A DNA stretch of 64,000 nt from Cercophora sp. LCS_1 (taxonomy: Eukaryota; Ascomycota; Sordariomycetes; Sordariales; Lasiosphaeriaceae), in contig JAPZLL010000019.1 in NCBI GenBank assembly GCA_036250225.1, positions 1-64,000 on the forward strand. The letters are read 5' to 3'. Positions 1-9,998 of the stretch are shown piece by piece. The notes beneath the pieces are model-generated. The model was not told where the DNA came from. It saw nothing but the letters and a program-made list of their open reading frames with translations, and made no database searches. Made by a program: the position numbers and the translations under genes. How positions within the stretch are numbered: position 1 is the first letter of the stretch; each line of letters starts with the position of its first letter.

Positions 1-556
1 TCCCCGCACCTTCTATCCAGGCCAACAGCTTTCCTTTGCGCCCAGAACTTGACCACCTTTCCTGGCCAATTTCAACCTAATTGATTCAAGACCTGATTGC
101 TGGGCATCATCAATCTAGTCCACCAGCCAATCCAACAACACTTGGCTCGCCCATTCTTTGCGATGGTCATGGCTCACACATGGCGGCACACCTGCAGCGC
201 CGCACCACCGGATCAGCGCCAGAAGCGGCTAGTGCGCTTTCAGTCCCAGCTGCAGCCTGTTGTAACTGTACGGAGTTGGTACCCGATGCACTGTGTCAGC
301 CACAACCAGGGGTTGGAATGGCCCGTGCGGAGAAAGTTTGAACATCGAAATTGTGGACACTGATTTCGGTCTCTACTGTAGACTAGATCGCCGGAAAGAG
401 ACACCCGGAACGAGGGGCAATTCAGCGGCGCCGCTGACCCGACACAGTGGTTCAATCACCTGACCACACCCCGCGAGCAACCACACCTTACCACCACCAC
501 CACCTCACAACCAGACATCGTAAAGGAGGCAGACAAAATCGCACACGTCTATCACA
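1..556. other. Intergenic, no gene seen
   Basis: Short overlapping open frames run on both strands but none has a recognisable domain or a conserved-looking start. The last ~150 bases are C- and A-rich and lead into the next gene as a typical fungal 5' untranslated region. Confidence 0.4.
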
Positions 557-1447
557 ATGAACCCATTCCCTCACCTCCCACCAAAAGCAGCCTACCTGCA
601 CCTCTCCAACCCAACCAAACGCAACGCCCTCTCCCTTCCAATCCTGCGCTCCCTCCTCACCCAACTGCAAACCCATTTAACCCCTCCAAACGCCACCAAA
701 CCACTAACCCTCCCACCCTTCAATCCAACCTCTCTCTCCTCCCTTCGCACAACCCACCCCTGGCTCGTCAACCCCCAAGAATGGACCACGCAGCGCGCCT
801 CCCTCCCCTCAATCATCGTCCTCCGCTCCCCCGGCCCCGTCTTCTCCTCAGGCCACGACCTCCGCGAAGTGTCAGCCATGACACGCACCGAACGCACCGA
901 ACTCTTCTCAACCTGCGCCGAACTCATGTCCCTCATCCGCCGCAGCCCTGCCATCGTGGTCTGCCCCGTACAGGGCCTCGCAACAGCAGCAGGGTGCCAA
1001 TTAGCGCTGAGCTGCGATATCACCATCGCGAAGCGGGGCACTGAGTTTCAGTTACCTGGGATGACGATCGGGTTGCCGTGCACGAGTCCTGTCACTGCTG
1101 TGAGTAGACGGGTGGGTGCAGGGTTGGGGTACCGCATGTTTGCGTTGGCTGAGGGGGTTAGGGCTGAGGATATGGGTGGGGCGGTTGATGTCGTGGGGGG
1201 AGAAGAGTTTGAACAACGTGTGGATGCCGTTGTGCAACGGTTGGCGGGTATGAGCGGGCAGGTGCAGGCTTATGGGAAATGGGCATTTTGGACGCAGATG
1301 GCTGTCAACGGTGGTGGTGGTGGAGATGGGTATGAGGAGGCCGTTCGGTGGGCGGGGGATGCCATGGTTTGCCATGCGGAGGGCGGGGAGGCGGGTGAGG
1401 GCATGGGCGCGTTTCTGGGGAAGAAGACGCCAAAGTGGATGACGTAG
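557..1447 (+). CDS. Enoyl-CoA hydratase/isomerase family protein (ECHDC3-like)
   Basis: A 296-residue single-exon crotonase-fold protein. The fold is shown by the segment around residues 95-105 (FSSGHDLREV), which carries the SGxDL oxyanion-type motif with the HDLRE variant typical of the ECHDC3 subgroup, and by GLATAAGCQLALSCDITIA near residues 140-158, the second oxyanion loop and CoA-binding helix. Family members act on acyl-CoA, usually in mitochondria or peroxisomes; ECHDC3 proteins often lack one or both classical catalytic glutamates, and the second position here (LPGMTIGLP) also carries no acid, so the hydratase activity is uncertain. The ATG at 557 is the first in frame and sits after a pyrimidine/CAC-rich leader. 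The C-terminal third is glycine- and GGT-repeat-rich. The subgroup is inferred from motif resemblance only. Confidence 0.85.
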   Translation: MNPFPHLPPKAAYLHLSNPTKRNALSLPILRSLLTQLQTHLTPPNATKPLTLPPFNPTSLSSLRTTHPWLVNPQEWTTQRASLPSIIVLRSPGPVFSSGHDLREVSAMTRTERTELFSTCAELMSLIRRSPAIVVCPVQGLATAAGCQLALSCDITIAKRGTEFQLPGMTIGLPCTSPVTAVSRRVGAGLGYRMFALAEGVRAEDMGGAVDVVGGEEFEQRVDAVVQRLAGMSGQVQAYGKWAFWTQMAVNGGGGGDGYEEAVRWAGDAMVCHAEGGEAGEGMGAFLGKKTPKWMT

Positions 1448-2291
1448 ACGGTGGGCCTGTTTCTCGTTCTTCGTTCTGCTGGCGCTGACATGGAAGGTTG
1501 CATCTTTTTTTCAAGCGCACGTTTGTTTCGGCCGGAGGGTAAGGCACCCGGTATGTCGTTCTGTCAAGGCCCCCAAGGCTTAAAGCTTCACAGCTTCACG
1601 TGGCAGCGTCGTTTTTTTTTGGTTGACGAGAAACGGGTGGCTGGAACTTAATCACTTCCTTCGCAAAAAAAGTAATGCCGAGCGCCAGGTCGGGTACCTT
1701 AACCTTCCATCTCAACGGTCTCGCTCGTTGGTCCCAACCTCAACAACATGTTGGGGCCGTATACTCTCCCCCGCAGGTGATACCTAGCCACTGTATTCCT
1801 TGGAACGGAGCATCGGCAGCCCCCCCCCCCAGCTAGGCCATGGCTTTCAAATCTGTTGAGAAAATGACTGTATCAGGCCGACGGGAGGAGCAGTTGCTGC
1901 GGAGGCAGTCCTCCGTGCACCTCAGTTCTCAGCGTTATCCACGGCGAGGACACTGGCTTGTGGACGGCTGTTTTTGCCTTTGGGTGCTCCAGATTGTGGA
2001 GACTTAACGGGTTCGCCTTGCCTGGTGGTACTCGTGGTTGAGAACGGTCCTCCGTGCCCTCAACGGCGACGTGATGACCGTCGAATGCCCTGTGGGGGAT
2101 TCGGCTTGGTGCTTCTTGAGAGAGTTTTCTGCAGTGCGGTCCACACCCCTTCCACGATGATAAGCTTTGAAATCTTGCGGTCCCCTTCGAACCTACTCCG
2201 TCCGGAAATGGGAAATGCATTTATTTTCCTCCCAGCTTCGATTCCCTCCTCTTCCGCTCCCACTTTCATATCGTGTGCTTGTCGTGAAAAC
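1448..2291. other. Intergenic, no gene seen
   Basis: Contains short T and C homopolymer runs and small overlapping frames on both strands. None has a recognisable domain. The right end merges into the tandem repeat that leads the next gene. Confidence 0.4.
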
Positions 2292-2633
2292 CTGCGCTGA
2301 TCTAGCATCGCTTCTCCATCGACCAACAACCAGGTAAGATATGTCCGGCCTCCTTAATCCTTTGTGTCCACACGTCCTCCTCTCCGCCGTCACCATTGCT
2401 GAGCCCTGCGCTGTCCCAGCATTCCCCCTTCCTCGACCGACCGCCTGCTGACATATACCTGGCTTCGTTGACCCCTAGTGCTCACACATCCTCCCTCACG
2501 CCGTCACCGTTGTGAAACACTGCGCTGTTCCAGTATCGACCCTCCGTTGACCAACTGCCAGGTAAGATATAATCGGCGTTGTTGATCCTTAATGCCCACA
2601 CGTCCCCCTTCAGGCTGTCACCGTACCGTTGCA
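2292..2633 (+). repeat. Three ungapped 114-bp tandem copies in a 5' leader
   Basis: Units start at 2292, 2406 and 2520. Shared blocks sit at identical offsets in each: CTGCGCTG at 0, GACC at 29, AGATAT or ACATAT around 45, CACACGTCC or a variant near 77, and a TCACCGTTG-like block at about 97. Copies have drifted by substitution but not by indels. Units 1 and 3 keep a splice donor (CAGGTAAGAT, donor G at 2334 and 2562); unit 2 has CTGACATAT at that place. Only unit 3 has an acceptor (CTTCAG ending at 2613). Confidence 0.85.
2562..2613 (+). other. Predicted 5'-UTR intron of the RRM-like gene
   Basis: GTAAGATATAA at the left and CCCCCTTCAG at the right define a 52-base intron, a normal length for this genome, lying 54 bases before the ATG. 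The alternative donor at 2334 in repeat unit 1 would give a 280-base intron using the same acceptor. Confidence 0.5.
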
Positions 2634-2667
2634 ACGACCTAACCGCCTTGCCACAGACATCGTTACA

Positions 2668-3693
2668 ATGAATGCCAACACTGGTCTCGTCCGCGCTGGC
2701 CGCCGGAACAAGGCTGTGGTTCCGAGCACCAGCACGGCACTTGTTCCCCGTCGTTCGAATAACCGGGAGATGACGGCCAGGCCCTACGCAAGTGGGTACT
2801 ACGGCGACGTTAGTAACCTAAAAAACGCCTCCGTCATCGTTCCCTCGGAGGAAAACGTTGCGTTCTTCGTCAAGGACCTCCCCCCCAAGGTCGACGTCGG
2901 GGATATGTTGCGAAACCTCCGCAACACGGGCCGCATCTACCAGGTGCACGTCAAAGAGGCCACACCCCCAGCGTTCCCAAGACCCGCCGCCAAATTCTCC
3001 TTTTTCGACCAGACGGTGGCTCGGAAGTTTTGGGACGAACTGCCGCTGTGGCCAGGCAAGGACGGCGACGAAGCGCGAACGATGACCATCTACCACGCTT
3101 GGGGCCCGCCAGTCCGGTGCATGGTCGTGCCGGAAAGGAACGGCCGGATGGACCAACGGAAGTCGGCCGAGGTATCTCGGATCCTCCGATTCAAGGGACC
3201 CCCGGAAGCCGTGTGCCTCGCGCCCCTCCTTTCTTTCCTGTCTGACCCAGCCAACCCGAATGGGATTAGGCACTGCTTTATCGAGTCCACGGACCAAAAA
3301 CCGAAGGGTTCCTTGGTTGAGTCCATGATTGCGTTTGGCAGCTTCCATGCCCAGGCTCAGGCGGCGTGGAATCTGGTCAAGAGGCGGTACGGGAGAGCGG
3401 TCAAGATCCGTTACGACGTCGACCCGTGCGCTAGCCCGCACACACCGGAGGACATCGAGCGGATGAGGGGCTTCCGTGCCCAGATTGCTGGCCCGGATAG
3501 GGATGATAGGGCCCTCCCTCCCATACCGGCGGATCACCCTGTCGACCAGATGCCGGGTCAGCCGAATGTGGTCTTTTGCCCACGGGCGCGGCAGCAACCC
3601 CGGCCCCATCCAGCAGACGCCTGGCTGGAACCAGAATTCCGGTCATATCGATTCCCCATGCGTTGCCCTGATTGCTACGAGCGTCATCTCTGA
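2668..3693 (+). CDS. RNA-recognition-motif-like protein, unknown role
   Basis: A 341-residue protein from the ATG at 2668; the frame extends upstream only through non-ATG codons. Residues ~55-130 read as an RRM-type fold: a beta-1-like strand (NVAFFVKDLPP), a helix with conserved spacing (DMLRNLRN), and a beta-3-like strand ending AAKFSFFD followed by helix 2 (QTVARKFWDEL). A second, weaker alpha/beta segment follows at ~175-270 (RILRFKGPPE, then SMIAFGSFHAQAQAAW), plausibly another degenerate RRM. This pattern is frequent in lineage-specific fungal RRM proteins; the RNA partner cannot be inferred. The C-terminus carries a CPDC motif. The leader contains three 114-bp repeats and a likely 5'-UTR intron, suggesting splicing-dependent regulation. 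Confidence 0.7.
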   Translation: MNANTGLVRAGRRNKAVVPSTSTALVPRRSNNREMTARPYASGYYGDVSNLKNASVIVPSEENVAFFVKDLPPKVDVGDMLRNLRNTGRIYQVHVKEATPPAFPRPAAKFSFFDQTVARKFWDELPLWPGKDGDEARTMTIYHAWGPPVRCMVVPERNGRMDQRKSAEVSRILRFKGPPEAVCLAPLLSFLSDPANPNGIRHCFIESTDQKPKGSLVESMIAFGSFHAQAQAAWNLVKRRYGRAVKIRYDVDPCASPHTPEDIERMRGFRAQIAGPDRDDRALPPIPADHPVDQMPGQPNVVFCPRARQQPRPHPADAWLEPEFRSYRFPMRCPDCYERHL

Positions 3694-4352
3694 TCGACGT
3701 GTTGTTCAGCAGCGGGCGGAGGATCGGGATTGAATACGTGCACTTGATGATGGTGCGGATATGGCAGGCAACCAAGGCCGGAGTTGGAAAGGATGATAAA
3801 GGTGGAAGATGTGGTTCTCTTGTCAAGAGTCAGAGTCGGGTGAGTCATCATCGTCAGCTGGATGGCACATGGTATACATACCCTGAAGTGTTGCTTTCTA
3901 TTTCGCTTGGATAGCGTATGGTCTTGCGAGTAGACCAGAAGGGATTCTCGATGTATTTGTAGTTCATTCAGTAATTGAATGTTTGTGCTTTCCAGCCCTG
4001 CCTGCGTGCTTGTTTGTGGGAGGAGGGTATGCTAAAATTCGAGCACGCTCTTTCCTTTTATCTCGGACCAGGAACCGCAACATCTTCGATCCGACCACAG
4101 CCCCAGTTTTCGCTGAAAAACTTTGATCAAGCTTTCATGAGCGAATTGCCTCTTTGTCTTACTTTGCCCGGAAATTGCAATTTCATCCCACACCAATTCA
4201 ACTTCCCAATTCGTCGCGTCCCTTTGGACTGCTTCCGTTTGACGCTCACACGCCCACTATGTTCACTCGATCTTTCTTTTCCGGTCACGGAACAGCGCTG
4301 ATTAGATCTTGTTTCTCTTCCCTTCGACATTCTATTTTCCACTAACTGCAAA
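3694..4352. other. Intergenic
   Basis: No recognisable coding signal. The last 150 bases are CT-rich with TTTTC and CATTC runs, resembling a promoter or leader for the small gene that may start at 4353. Confidence 0.4.
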
Positions 4353-4801
4353 ATGGACCAGACTTGGGCGCTGGGGAAGATCCCTGAACAAGGTCAGATC
4401 ACCTACTCTAGAGTCACCCGGCCGCGACCCAGCGCTAACATCTCACGCAGGTAGGCGCCTCAGTTATCATGCCTAATAACGTTGCTATCGACTTGGGCTC
4501 GATATTGTTACCTCTCCTTGTCGATAACTCTGCGTTTCGACGTTCCTCACACCACGATAGAAGCTACCCGTTTACCAATTCAACGACCTGCAAGGCCAGA
4601 CTACAGTCCCAAGATACTCAAGCTTCCGCAGCATTTCGGCCGGGAACAAGCACACCACCTCCACAGCCAGAGATTGACAGCCACTATATGGCGCGAGGCG
4701 CGAGACAGGCACACATCCCACGAGCGCGCACCATTACAGGAGATACGAGACAAGCGGGGCAGGGGACATTACCGCGCGAATCAGAGGGGCCCCTCTGTTG
4801 A
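4353..4801 (+). CDS. Possible two-exon hypothetical gene
   Basis: Weakly supported. ATG at 4353 follows a CT-rich leader and opens a 40-base exon (MDQTWALGKIPEQ). It ends at a GTCAGA donor (4393), followed by a good branch point (GCTAACA) and acceptors at 4450, 4454 or 4463. Using the acceptor at 4454 or 4463 keeps the frame open to 4801, giving about 125-130 residues with a short hydrophobic stretch (LGSILLPLL) and a polar, low-complexity C-terminal half. I do not recognise the product. If the acceptor at 4450 is used the frame closes after ten codons, so this may equally be a noncoding transcript or a decayed gene. Confidence 0.3.
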
Positions 4802-5716
4802 GCGCTCAACGATGGCATCCTCGACATCACTTTAATCCCAGCCGATGACAGCTGAGCGGGTGCCTAATGGTGCGTTGCACCGGCGTCCCTTTGTTCGCTT
4901 CCAGAGTTAGGCGTGGTGGTCATCCCGCGCTGTGCCGCCGAGTGGGTGGTATTCTGGGCAGTCTAGCTCAGGAGCTGGCATCTTGGCGGCGAAGCTTTTC
5001 CAGGTATGTCGTCAAAGGATTGGCGTCGCTATCAGCCTTACCGTTAGGAGAGTAAGAACGCGAGATACAGGCTACCAGCCAAGCTGTCAGAGCACACTAG
5101 CGCTCGCTTACAGAATCCGCGTGGCCGCCGCGGTGCGATGTAACGGTGCATCCCGCATGGGGCGGCTCGTCCCCTTGCAGCTGCAGACAACGTTTGCGAT
5201 CGGATCACGACTTGGACGGTACCGAGGACCAATATTACTGCCTGTGCCGCCGCCCTCGACACGGCGCCCTCAACGGTTTGTCACCAAGGCCTGCGGGTTC
5301 GTCCGAACTGGGGAGCTGGAAGTGAGATCGGCGTCACCTTCAGCCCGGTCGTTGGAAGGACCGGGGTGAGCTCTACACCTTACCCTCCTGAGGGCTGTGC
5401 GATCACGTAACTGGCCGAGTCACTTGTCTTGGCGACTGGAAAGGACAGGCACGGGATGGGTGCACCACGGGATGCGTCTTGCACACCTGCGATGGGTCGC
5501 GCCCCTGAAATTTCACGTCTGCAGGACGCGTTATTTTTGGTCCGGTCAAGCGTGATCCAGACTATTACTTCGTGTTATCGTCGGGGAGGAGTCCGGCAAC
5601 CACTAGACTGTGAGCTACACGGACTCACAGGCGAAGGGGCTCGCTTGTTAGGTAAGTATCGGGCGACCGACATCTGGTGGTTTCCCTCCCGAAGCTTCCA
5701 CTGATGTCGACAAGAG
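4802..5716. other. Intergenic, no gene seen
   Basis: GC-rich and without a convincing open frame; short frames overlap on both strands. The last part is the promoter of the subtilase gene. Confidence 0.4.
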
Positions 5717-5728
5717 TATAAGTATACT
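5717..5728 (+). promoter_or_regulatory. TATA-like element of the subtilase gene
   Basis: TATAAGTATACT lies 70 bases upstream of the ATG at 5787, followed by a CT-rich initiator-like stretch, a usual spacing for a fungal core promoter. Confidence 0.45.
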
Positions 5729-5786
5729 CCGATCTCCTCTTGTCAGTGTGGTTTCGTTGGACACATCATTATCGTCATTCGTTCCA

Positions 5787-7351
5787 ATGTCAACTCTCGC
5801 TCGTTCACTGGCCTTTGGCCTTTTCCTCCTTCACAATGTCTTGGGGGCATCCATTCCCAGAAACGGGGATCCTGTCCCTCGGTCTGCCATTGCTATCAAG
5901 CTCAGCCCCTCATCTCTAAAGGCCCGCGATGCACTCTCTGGAGCTCAACTCGTGGAGAGTCTTGTGCGAGGCGCTCAGAGCTCCTCTCATTCCAAGCGAG
6001 ACACCGGGTTCAATGTCTTGCCTCTCATCACCAGTCTTACTCCCGAACAGCTCGCCGAGCTCGTTGCCAAGGCCGTCAAGACAACTCCCAGCTATGTCCC
6101 AGCTGACTTTGGGGCTTGGTACCAGGTTCAATTTGCCTCGGACTCTCCCGCAGAGGGCTATGACTCGGAGATCCTGGACCTGCTCAAGACTCTCGGGTCC
6201 AAGGATGAAGTCGCAAGCTGCCAGCCCCTTGTTGGGTCCAAGTCTCCAGCTGTGAGCCCGTCGAATGATCCCCAGTTTGCCAACCAGGGATACCTCAAGG
6301 CTGCTCCGGGGGGCATTGAGGCCCAGTATGCTTGGGGCTTTGCCGGTGGTGACGGTGCCAACACCAAAGTTATTGACATTGAACGTGGTTGGAAGCTCGA
6401 CCATGAGGATTTGGTAAGTGATAGTCCAGACCGACGGTTGGACTCCGCTGATGATGACATAGGTGTCCCAAAACATTACTCTCCTGGCTGGAATGAACGT
6501 CATGGACAGATATGGCGGCAACTATCCTCACGGAACGGCTGTGCTTGGTGAGATTCTCATGGCAGACAACACAATTGGTGGTGTTGGTATTGCTCCAAGC
6601 GCCAAGGGCCATGTTGTTGGCATCCAGAGGACAGTCGGAGGCGGGCCGGTGGAGAACCAGCCAGAGGCTATCCTCGATGCCGCATCTTTCCTTGCTTATG
6701 GTGGTAAGTTTCACTTCTCATGACAGAGCGTGATTTGCGCTGACAGTAATAGATGTCATGCTTCTGGAAATGCAAGTCGGCGACGAGTACCTCAACCTTT
6801 GGCCAGTTGAGATTTACGACGCCGAATTTGACGCCATCCAACTTGCCGTTGCTCTCGGAATCACCGTTATTGAGCCTGCTGCCAACGGAGGAGTCAACAT
6901 GGACACTCCAGTACTTCGTCCCGGTGCCACTGTCGCCAAGTCCCTTCTCACTGTCGGACATGCCGATTTCCGTGACTCCGGCGCTATCATGGTTGGTGCC
7001 GGCTCGTCCACTACACCCCGTACCCGACTTTCGTTTTCCAACTATGGCAGCCGTGTCGACGTTCACTCTTGGGGCCAAAACATTCGAACCTCAAGCGTCG
7101 ATGTCCCGGCGTACACCGACTCGTATGCCGACTTTTCTGGAACCTCGGGGGCTGCGCCAATCGTTGCCGGTGCGGCCCTCAGCATGCAGGGCATTGTCAA
7201 AGTCAGGACAGGCGGCAAGTTGTCACCTGCGGCCTTGAGGAACCGGATCAAGATTGGAGGAACGAGCACTTCAGACCCGGTGAACCACAAGATTGGTGTC
7301 CAACCCAACCTGAAGAATCTCATTGATTGGTGGCAGTTGAACTATCTTTGA
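5787..7351 (+). CDS. Subtilisin-like serine protease (peptidase S8), secreted
   Basis: Three exons: 5787-6413, 6463-6703 and 6753-7351, joined by 49-bp introns (GTAAGTG...ATAG and GTAAGTT...ATAG), giving 488 residues. An N-terminal hydrophobic signal peptide (MSTLARSLAFGLFLLHNVLG) precedes a long pro-region. The catalytic triad is visible: Asp in VIDIERGW just before the first intron, His in YPHGTAVLGE in exon 2, and Ser in GTSGAAPIVAG in exon 3; AANGG carries the oxyanion Asn. The pro-region has two KR dipeptides that could be Kex2-type sites. The arrangement fits an extracellular or vacuolar endoprotease. The Asp motif (DIERGW rather than DTG) places it in a divergent S8 subgroup. Unlike the S8 remnant at 42.7 kb, no frame damage is seen. 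Confidence 0.88.
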
Positions 7352-7737
7352 GGTGTTTCTGCCTCGGTTCTTCCGACTTTACGTAGCTGTTGATTAATTT
7401 TATCCCAAACATTCTGCGCTCTCGGAGAAAACAACCACACCAACAACTCCTTTAAAGCAAACGTGGCTACAGGGATACTATGCTATGTAGTAAAGCACAA
7501 CGTACAAGCAAGCCCCGATACTTCAGGCGACTCCCCAGTCATGGAGTTCCCCTTTACGATCACATTACAGGCTCCCCCCGCGCCACGTGACTTCAGGTGA
7601 CGCTCAACGCATGCGCACGTGAACAACAGGCTCCCGAGGCTCTCGCGGCCCGACCGCCAAATCAATGCCACCGCCCACTCTCGCTCGTTCGGATCCTGAG
7701 TCTCCACCCGCGTAATCTTCGCCTTATCAACCCCGTA

Positions 7738-9735
7738 ATGGATCCCTCAACCTCGCTGAATACTTCATATACGTACACGCCGCTTGGAGAGGACTCGTTT
7801 CGTGTTATCGAGATTGTAGCCGTTGAGCCGACCACCCATGTGCGCCTCGTCGAGCACCCCGACGACGATCCCAAAGTCTACCACGCCTTATCCTACGCAT
7901 GGGGAACGGGACCAAACACCGAGATCATCAGCTGCGACGGCGCCGACTTCAAGATCACGACCCATCTTCGCGATGGCCTCCGCAGCATCTACAAAGCCCT
8001 CGGCTGCACCAGACTCTGGGTAGACGCCATTTGCATCGACCAAACCTCCGACTCGGAGAAGAAGACCCAAGTGGCCAAGATGCATCGCATCTACCAGCGA
8101 GCGGCTGGCGTCTACGTGTGGATGGGAACCGCCGAGAGCCGAAGCGACGATGCCATGGACGCATTCAACGCCGTCGAAATCCCACACAGACCCCCTCCCT
8201 CGCGGGAGGAGCTCTTTGAACGAGTTCTGCATCTCAAGTCAGGTGCCAACCAGCTCTTTGCTCTCGAGCTCTTCGAGCCCATTGCCGCCCTCAGCCGGCG
8301 GTCCTGGTTCAGAAGGCTGTGGATTGCGCAAGAGTACTTCTATGGGAAGTCAGTTTGGATGGTTTGCGGGGACAAGGTATTGGATGCGGACAAGCTCGTC
8401 AAGGTGATTCGGAATATGTCGATCTATTCCTTTGGTGACGAGGAGCCGGACGTCGCAGGACAGCATGAGCTGTTTCGGGGATACCAGGCTTTGATGGACC
8501 TCGACAAGCTCAAAATCGCGCAGCGATCCGGACAAACTCTCAGCTTCTTCGACTTTGTCATGCTCGGGCGGAACAGGCTCGCAAAAGAGCCTGTTGACAG
8601 GATCTTCGCCGCATTCGGCATGGCCGAGGGCATAGACCGAGTCTACCGAGACCAGATCGCCATCGACTACTCGCCCGAGGCAAGAGAGAACTACTGGCGT
8701 CTGTACACACGGTTTGGAAAGATTGCGCTCCGCCACGAGCCCAAACTGCGTCTTCTCAGCTTGACCAGCTCTGAACAGCGGCCCAAGGAGCTCCCTTCCT
8801 GGTGCCCCAACCTGAACTCCCCCCACGACATGAACCCAATTGACGATACAGGCGTCTACGCGGCAGGTTGGCCGGGTAAGGAGCACATGGCTAGCGACAC
8901 GTGTAACAGGCACGCTGGGTTCAAATCAAACGACGAATCCCACGTTTCAGTGTCATTGGACTCGGGTTCTGACGCTGTATCGTTTGTAGGCGTCCGAATC
9001 GGCCGCATAGCAGCCACATCAGGGCTACGCCGCTGGGATGCAGACATTAATACTGAGAACCTGGAGAGCATCCAAGAGCTCGCAAGTGCCATGCTCGTCT
9101 GGCTGGAAGAATCAGAAGCATTCTGCAAAAAGCACGGGAGACATGAGTGCGACCCTGCCACCGGTAGGGCCGTGTGGGCCGAGATTCTGTGCGGAGCAAC
9201 CTCTGAAGCTCGACGACGAAAGAGCGGGATGCATTCCGGGGGCTCGGTCACTCCTGCAACGGATGATAACGCGGACCCGCCCAACGAGGCAGAGAGAACC
9301 CCGAACGCACCAGATGGTCAGCCAGATTCTCCACCTACCGAAACAGAGACTCGAGACGAATTCGACGACTTTCTAAAACTGACTCTTCGTGCTCTTTCCC
9401 TTCTCGACGATGCCAACAAGGACAGTGACTTTGGCTCGTCGATCCTACAAAACTTCCACCTGCTCTGGATGTGGATCCTCACGACCGACCTGCTGTGGGA
9501 TTCACGTGTTCTCTTTGCTACCGATGATGGGTATCTCGGCTTCGCTTCAGAGCATGTTGAGATTGGCGATTCTGTGTGCGTCTTTTACGGTGGGTCGACT
9601 CTATACATCTTGCGGGACCAGGGGGGTAGTTGTCAGTTTGTTGCTGACGCGTATGTGTGGGATATGATGAACGGGCAGGTTTTTGAGCTTCTCGACGGGG
9701 AAGAGATGAGGGAGGAGGCTTTCACGGTATCATAG
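7738..9735 (+). CDS. HET-domain protein, intact
   Basis: A 665-residue single-exon protein starting at the ATG at 7738; codons upstream are open but lack an ATG near the HET fold. The HET domain occupies roughly residues 45-195: YHALSYAWG, then RLWVDAICIDQ and RRSWFRRLWIAQE, the three hallmark blocks. HET domains trigger a cell-death reaction in fungal heterokaryon incompatibility and resemble TIR-like folds; in most genes the specific partner is unknown. The C-terminal half has an acidic, proline-rich insert around 500-570 and ends with the LYILRDQGG...FVADAYVWDMMNGQ block that recurs at the end of many HET proteins (the HET gene at 38.2 kb ends similarly). No stops or frameshifts, so it is probably functional. 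Confidence 0.88.
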   Translation: MDPSTSLNTSYTYTPLGEDSFRVIEIVAVEPTTHVRLVEHPDDDPKVYHALSYAWGTGPNTEIISCDGADFKITTHLRDGLRSIYKALGCTRLWVDAICIDQTSDSEKKTQVAKMHRIYQRAAGVYVWMGTAESRSDDAMDAFNAVEIPHRPPPSREELFERVLHLKSGANQLFALELFEPIAALSRRSWFRRLWIAQEYFYGKSVWMVCGDKVLDADKLVKVIRNMSIYSFGDEEPDVAGQHELFRGYQALMDLDKLKIAQRSGQTLSFFDFVMLGRNRLAKEPVDRIFAAFGMAEGIDRVYRDQIAIDYSPEARENYWRLYTRFGKIALRHEPKLRLLSLTSSEQRPKELPSWCPNLNSPHDMNPIDDTGVYAAGWPGKEHMASDTCNRHAGFKSNDESHVSVSLDSGSDAVSFVGVRIGRIAATSGLRRWDADINTENLESIQELASAMLVWLEESEAFCKKHGRHECDPATGRAVWAEILCGATSEARRRKSGMHSGGSVTPATDDNADPPNEAERTPNAPDGQPDSPPTETETRDEFDDFLKLTLRALSLLDDANKDSDFGSSILQNFHLLWMWILTTDLLWDSRVLFATDDGYLGFASEHVEIGDSVCVFYGGSTLYILRDQGGSCQFVADAYVWDMMNGQVFELLDGEEMREEAFTVS

Positions 9736-9998
9736 GCGGAGATGGTGAGTTTTGTGTGTGTTTTTTTTTTTTTTTGCATTCTCTCAGGTGTGTACACCTG
9801 TATTCAAGCGAACTGGTTGAGTGAAATGAGGATTGCGTTTCAGGTATCTCCCATTTCGACCTAGTTCTAGAACACAAAATAGAATTTGCCTTCACGGCAA
9901 AATTCCGAAGCAATCCTTCCCCGAAAAGACTTCTTTCTAATCACTCTCCACCCTCCTCCCCATCATCATTATCATTATCATCGACGTCGCCAAAGTCT

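Noticed and set aside
592..1041. Minus-strand 149-codon frame opposite the ECHDC3-like gene
   Set aside because: Antisense of a clear crotonase-fold coding sequence with no features of its own.
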